DNA of 64,000 nt from Trichomonas vaginalis G3 (taxonomy: Eukaryota > Parabasalia > Trichomonadida > Trichomonadidae), in assembly GCF_026262505.1 (NCBI RefSeq), contig NC_067207.1, positions 1,868,252 through 1,932,251 on the forward strand. Reading direction: 5' to 3'. Made by a program: the position numbers and the translations under genes. Under the pieces are notes generated by a model, which was not told where the DNA came from, ran no database searches, and worked only from the letters and a program-made list of their open reading frames with translations. Below, piece after piece: positions 59,527 through 64,000 of the stretch; the first letter of the stretch is position 1; each line of letters begins with the position of its first letter.

Positions 59527-60408
59527 TTATTGAAAACAAGAAAGAAAAGCTTCAACAGCCATAGGAGATCTATTCTCAACAGTCAATGGAGAAGGATCCA
59601 TGACAACTTGCACAGGATAGTTTGCAGTAGGTGCAACATTAGCATAATTAACTGTTGGAACATATGCTGGCACTGTGCGTTTAGGTTCGTAAGTTGGCAT
59701 TACGAAGCTCTGTTGAGGATTATAGAACGCCAAAGGTGATTGCGGTGGTTTATTTGGCATTACATTATAATCAGCTGTTATTGGACTAGGTGAAGAGATT
59801 TTTGAAGTTTTGTTTTTCATAAGCTGGCTATAATGATATCTGCACTGAACATCTGATCTATTACCCATAAAGTTTGCAACCCGGGTCCAAGAGACTTTAT
59901 CAGACTGCTGGACAATTGAGAGCAACTTTTTGTCTTCCTCAGGAGTCCATATATCTTTAACAATTGAGGGGTTAAGCGTTCTTGTCCATCTCTGAAGGCA
60001 TTGCGGACGTCCGCGGCCGCCTCCTACAAAAGCTGCTATTTTTGACCAATCAAAAGAACCGTAAAGGAAAACTCCTGCCATTAATCTGGTATTTTCGCGC
60101 TGAGACCAGTACCTGATTTGTTTGGGCTGCATGTAATCATCTTCAGGGGCTGGAATAGGTGTAAGAATTAAAGATTCATTAACAATTTCTTGTAATTTTT
60201 CGATTGGATGAGCGCTTCCAAATTTCTGTAAAAATATATCTGAGGCTTCTTGATAGGAAATTTTGTTCGAAAGGTAATTTTTCATAACGCTAAGTAAGTA
60301 AGATTTGGAAATAGAAGCATGAGAACCGTGCGCAGCGCTTTTAATTAAACTGGAGCCATAGTCCAGGATTTCGCTCATGCCTAGATGACTCGTCGGTGAA
60401 TTACTCAT
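59527..60408 (-). CDS. Two-repeat Myb (R2R3-type) transcription factor
   Basis: The product has 293 residues. Two Myb repeats lie at about 102-150 (YWSQRENTRLMAGVFLYGSF, then WSKIAAFVGGGRGRPQCLQR) and 155-203 (WTPEEDKKLLSIVQQSDKVS, then WTRVANFMGNRSDVQCRYHY). The tryptophan spacing is standard. The C-terminus is P/S-rich. Trichomonads use many Myb factors; their best-known Myb recognises promoter Inr and other elements, but this gene's role is not known. The ATG is clear. Confidence 0.8.
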   Translation of the reverse strand: MSNSPTSHLGMSEILDYGSSLIKSAAHGSHASISKSYLLSVMKNYLSNKISYQEASDIFLQKFGSAHPIEKLQEIVNESLILTPIPAPEDDYMQPKQIRYWSQRENTRLMAGVFLYGSFDWSKIAAFVGGGRGRPQCLQRWTRTLNPSIVKDIWTPEEDKKLLSIVQQSDKVSWTRVANFMGNRSDVQCRYHYSQLMKNKTSKISSPSPITADYNVMPNKPPQSPLAFYNPQQSFVMPTYEPKRTVPAYVPTVNYANVAPTANYPVQVVMDPSPLTVENRSPMAVEAFLSCFQ

Positions 60409-62343
60409 TGTTGAAATTAAATATTCTATATAGCGAAGTTCTCAAAAAATAATTTTTCAATAATTTATTGAAATTTGTACATGATTTCAATGTTGTTATA
60501 CAATTAGAGAATTAATGCAATTTTTTAATAGGTATGGACTACGGATATGCATACAAGCATTTTTATAAATGGCGACGGTACAATATTATACTGAATTTTC
60601 GTTTTAAAAAATCTCAATTTAATTAAAAATATACATTAATTAAGATACTAGCATATAATCTTCAAGGTAATGAAAAGTACTTTCTGAATGAAAATTTTAA
60701 TATCGAATTGGAAAATTCAGGTATTAAGATCATACATAATTATGAAACATTAAAGATGATATTTTCGATTTCTACTTGTTCAAAATTCAATATGTGAACA
60801 GAAATATATTGAGAGAAACATATTTTTTTGATCACGAATATATTCTTGATATGAAAACTAATTATTTGTGTTGCTTGTCATGATTATGATCCGGCAATAT
60901 TAATTTCTGTATTAATTTATAATAGGAAAACAAATTTTGAAAAAAACAGTTTATCGTCATTTTTATTAAAATAAAAGGAAATTAAATTTCATTTATTATC
61001 GGCATGATTAGCCAATATATGAATTAAATGTTGATATTTTTTGGCAGATTTTCTCAATTTTTTAATTTATACTCTTTCCCAAACAAATAGAACTTGCGCC
61101 ATCAACCTATTAATTCGTCTTCGATTTTCATAAAAAGCCATCTTATACAAATTCAAAATGATTTATTATTCTGAATAATTTTTTGATAAACACTGAGAAA
61201 TTCAATCTTGTTATTCACATAGCCTTGTATTATTTTCATCTGAAAAATAAAGAAATAAAATTGAATTACTAAAATTTTGAATGATGTGTATCAATTTCAT
61301 AATCGATATTTGCCTATTTTTCTTTTTGAAATCACCATTCTTTTTGTATTCTCATCAATATTGTCCGATTCCCGAAATTTTATTCCTCAATCCGATTCTC
61401 TTCTAAATTTACTATAGTTGAAATAATTATACTATCTGACATCTAATTACAATATTTTTGTAAACAAAACTCAAACTTTGTGAAATCGTTATTCGATGAG
61501 AATAACGATTTTGTTAGAACTTTATCTCATTCTAGATTTCTCATTTTCGCTCAATATCAAAATTTATTCAAATTTTGTGAGAGAAAGTTTTGAGACCTAT
61601 TACGGATTTACAAAATCCTTTTTTTCTATATCGCTACCTTATTGTTTTTAGAACTTCTAACCTCATCACTCGTTTGATACTTATAAGAGCACATTCAAAT
61701 ATGCACAAGTTTCACAAAATAAATGATTTTTTTCGCGAATAAAATTATTATTAATTTTATACCATTAAAATGCTTTCTAATTGTAAAAGAATTATCCTTA
61801 TTCTAAATATATTCGGAGAGCAATCATTACATCAGTATATTTATTATTAATGTTTTATTTTAAATATTATCTAAGAATTTTGATAATTTTCCTCAGCACA
61901 AGTATGATATTTGTATTGACACATTCTCAATACGTTTCAATTTATGTATTATTCAAGATTTTTAATATAAAATCTAATTATTAGCATCTTAACCTCAATT
62001 CGATTAATGAATTTTCTTTATATCTGCTAACTAATAAAAATTCATTCAATCCTTTATTTTTGAATAAATAATTTTTTTTTCACAGTTCTTCTTTAATGTA
62101 CTGAAAATTTTTATGTTCTGCATTTTACCTATATGAAGAGCTTCATCAAATATTATGAATTATTATTATATTAAGAATTGAATTTGATTTCTAATGCGTT
62201 GTTCGCAAATTACAATTATGACTTGTAATTTATTATGACTTGTTGTCGTAAAATCGAGAGTCAAAAAACATTATTCATTTCGATTGATCTAAAAAATTAA
62301 CAATTTATAATCTAAACATAAAAAAATAAAAATAAAAAAATTT
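60409..62343. other. Long intergenic region with a strong hairpin
   Basis: 1.9 kb of very AT-rich sequence between the Myb gene and the TRRAP-like gene. No gene of 60 codons was seen. A perfect 12-bp-stem hairpin lies at 61483-61511. No terminal inverted repeats pointing to a transposon were found by eye. Confidence 0.5.
61483..61511. repeat. Perfect 12-bp-stem hairpin
   Basis: AAATCGTTATTC, loop GATGA, GAATAACGATTT. It could be a small structured RNA or an old repeat end. Confidence 0.7.
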
Positions 62344-64000
62344 TCAAATCCATGCGTAAGATGCATGAAGATCTGTAATATTCTGTGAATTTTCAATCAA
62401 ATGGTTAATAATATCGAAAGCGAATTCACTCTCCACGTTCTCTGTGTCTTCTCCAACGCAAGGAGCCAACATCTCTATTCTGTTGCAGATTTGTGAATTC
62501 GAAACTTCATTTTCTCCAGATGATCTCAAAACGTCTAAAATAATTCTAATTTTCGTGATGTGCTTTGCTAAACTATCAATTGTTGAAAGCCATGATGATT
62601 CGAAACTTCCTTTCAAAAGGAAATTAGGTAAAAATGAACGGAAAGCGTTTGTCAAAGGAGCCAAAGTAACAGTGTTTTCTCTCTTCAAAAAGTATCCTGG
62701 TAAAACAACTTTTTGTCTGTCCAAAGAGAAACAAACATTCGGAATTGAAGGCAAACTCGCGCTGAAACAAACTCTTAAGGCCATTGTAAATGCCAAACTG
62801 CTTGCGAATGCTTGTCTCATCATCAGGAAATCTACATAAATTCCTTCTGTTCCGCCAATGAACCATTTATGTAAATCGTTCATTTTATGACAATTTTTAC
62901 GAACTTTTTTGGCGAAAGGACTTTGATCGGAATCAATCTTTTTTATCTCTTTCAATCTCTCGCAGATATCATCCAAACCAATTGCAGAGTAAAGAGAATT
63001 GATTGGGCCGTGATGGACAATCATCAGTTTCGGAGACAAAAGGAATGTATAAGGAACAAAATTGTTGAATTTGCTCCTGGAAACATTTGATGGATGATTG
63101 TCAATCATTCTCTTAATCAATGCTGAAAACATGTGCTCTTGGAAGGTAAATCCGTAAATACGTGGTGAAACAAGTGAAAAGTATCTGATCTCGCCAATTG
63201 TTGTAGATAACCTTAAACTTGCTTCGTCACTTTTTGTTGTAATCAAAGAAAGTGAATTGACATTTAATTGGATTGACGTGAATCTTGTTCCTGTTGCAGA
63301 TATGCTTTGGCAACTTTTGTCATCGACAAAGAAATAAGGTGGATTTTCTTTGCAATAGTTGACAAAATCATCGAAGTTTTCTCCGCCAATTTTCTCTTTT
63401 TCTTCATCAGAAATTTCGACATTTTCATCGTCAATCATTTTTATGAGTTTTTGGAATAAATTGACGTTGAAATCGAAATCATCAATTTCTTTTTTGAGTT
63501 TCTCAATCCACGTGAAAGATTCTTCGAACTCAAACACAGAAAGACTCTTTTTCTGCATAACTTTGATGTAAATTTCCTTCGCAATTTCTGAACAAGAATC
63601 AGAATTCATCAAAGATTTAATTGACATCAAAAAATGCATTGGATGTCTTTCCAAAAGAGCCAAAAGAAACCCGTCTGGAGGAGATTTCGCGTGTTTTATG
63701 ATCATAGGAAGCCATCGAAGCCAAATGTTCTTCAAGTCGATTTGCTGCGATTGGGATCCTTGTGTTTGCATTTGTTTTGGAGGAACAACTTGTAAAAGGA
63801 GTTGGTGGAAAATTGGGATACTTTCCGGTTTAATTCTGACGAAATTCAAGGCCAAAGCTATGATGAAATCTCTTGATTCGTTTTTGGATTCTTTCATTTC
63901 CATTGCAATTCTAGAAAAGAAAGAATTCGGTTCAATCAAAACAGGGAAACATTTCGAGACTTCAAACATTAATTTCAGCCAATGTTTGTTCGATTTGATT
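62344..64000 (-). CDS. C-terminal part of a TRRAP/Tra1-like PIKK family protein (partial)
   Basis: The gene is open to the right edge, so at least 550 C-terminal residues are in view. LHKWFIGGTEGIYVDFLMMR and RQAFASSLAFTMALRVCFSA resemble the pseudokinase region of TRRAP/Tra1 (where human TRRAP has FASSLAVLSLTEY), followed by PNVCFSLDRQKVVLPGYFLK. The C-terminal tail EFAFDIINHLIENSQNITDL ending HASYAWI resembles a FATC domain, which closes PIKK proteins with an aromatic W..W-type end. TRRAP/Tra1 is the activator-binding scaffold of SAGA and NuA4 histone acetyltransferases and lacks kinase activity. The amino-terminal HEAT part lies outside the window. Confidence 0.7.
   Translation of the reverse strand, partial: IKSNKHWLKLMFEVSKCFPVLIEPNSFFSRIAMEMKESKNESRDFIIALALNFVRIKPESIPIFHQLLLQVVPPKQMQTQGSQSQQIDLKNIWLRWLPMIIKHAKSPPDGFLLALLERHPMHFLMSIKSLMNSDSCSEIAKEIYIKVMQKKSLSVFEFEESFTWIEKLKKEIDDFDFNVNLFQKLIKMIDDENVEISDEEKEKIGGENFDDFVNYCKENPPYFFVDDKSCQSISATGTRFTSIQLNVNSLSLITTKSDEASLRLSTTIGEIRYFSLVSPRIYGFTFQEHMFSALIKRMIDNHPSNVSRSKFNNFVPYTFLLSPKLMIVHHGPINSLYSAIGLDDICERLKEIKKIDSDQSPFAKKVRKNCHKMNDLHKWFIGGTEGIYVDFLMMRQAFASSLAFTMALRVCFSASLPSIPNVCFSLDRQKVVLPGYFLKRENTVTLAPLTNAFRSFLPNFLLKGSFESSWLSTIDSLAKHITKIRIILDVLRSSGENEVSNSQICNRIEMLAPCVGEDTENVESEFAFDIINHLIENSQNITDLHASYAWI

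Overview
The window looks like nuclear DNA of a parabasalid (trichomonad) protist, most likely Trichomonas vaginalis or a close relative. The reasons are intron-free AT-rich host genes, Inr-like TCA(C/T)TTT boxes a few bases before several start codons, stop codons often read as TAAA, a large virus-like Polinton/Maverick element, and several cut-and-paste DNA transposons between host genes. The species is inferred from these features, not from a database search.

Positions 1 to about 20061 are a Polinton/Maverick-type fossil whose left end lies outside the window. It carries fibre, integrase, packaging ATPase, superfamily 3 helicase, double-jelly-roll major capsid, penton-like and other virion genes. 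A plus-strand block (3.7-8.9 kb) holds HNH, KilA-N and GIY-YIG-like genes. Several genes look whole, but the element as a whole is broken in about half a dozen or more places. No DNA polymerase B or adenain-type protease was recognised in the part that is visible. Satellites, palindromic repeats and a 39-base T run fill the spaces.

Positions 20141-22527 are a 2.4-kb non-coding Mutator-like element with 78-bp terminal inverted repeats (77/78 identical) and a 10-bp target duplication. Positions 22.7-64 kb are host DNA. The genes cover membrane traffic (DENN protein, Vps18, Rab GTPase), cytoskeleton and signalling (ASH-domain protein, RhoGEF-PH-FYVE, coiled-coil proteins, diaphanous-type formin, DZIP1-like protein), DNA binding and transcription (SANT/Myb, R2R3 Myb, C-terminal part of a TRRAP/Tra1-like protein) and membrane or secretory functions (thioredoxin-fold ER protein, multi-pass transporter). 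There are also two large proteins of unknown role. Two TTAA-flanked elements sit between them: a 1,095-bp non-autonomous element (41314-42408) and a 3,000-bp Kolobok-type element (51081-54080) with an uninterrupted transposase.

The most unusual signals are in the KilA-N block of the Polinton. Short hairpin-bearing modules of 20-21 codons are placed in phase in the variable part of KilA-N genes, with paired changes across one hairpin. Several of these genes also share a leader, and palindromic repeat cassettes lie in opposite orientation on either side of one gene.
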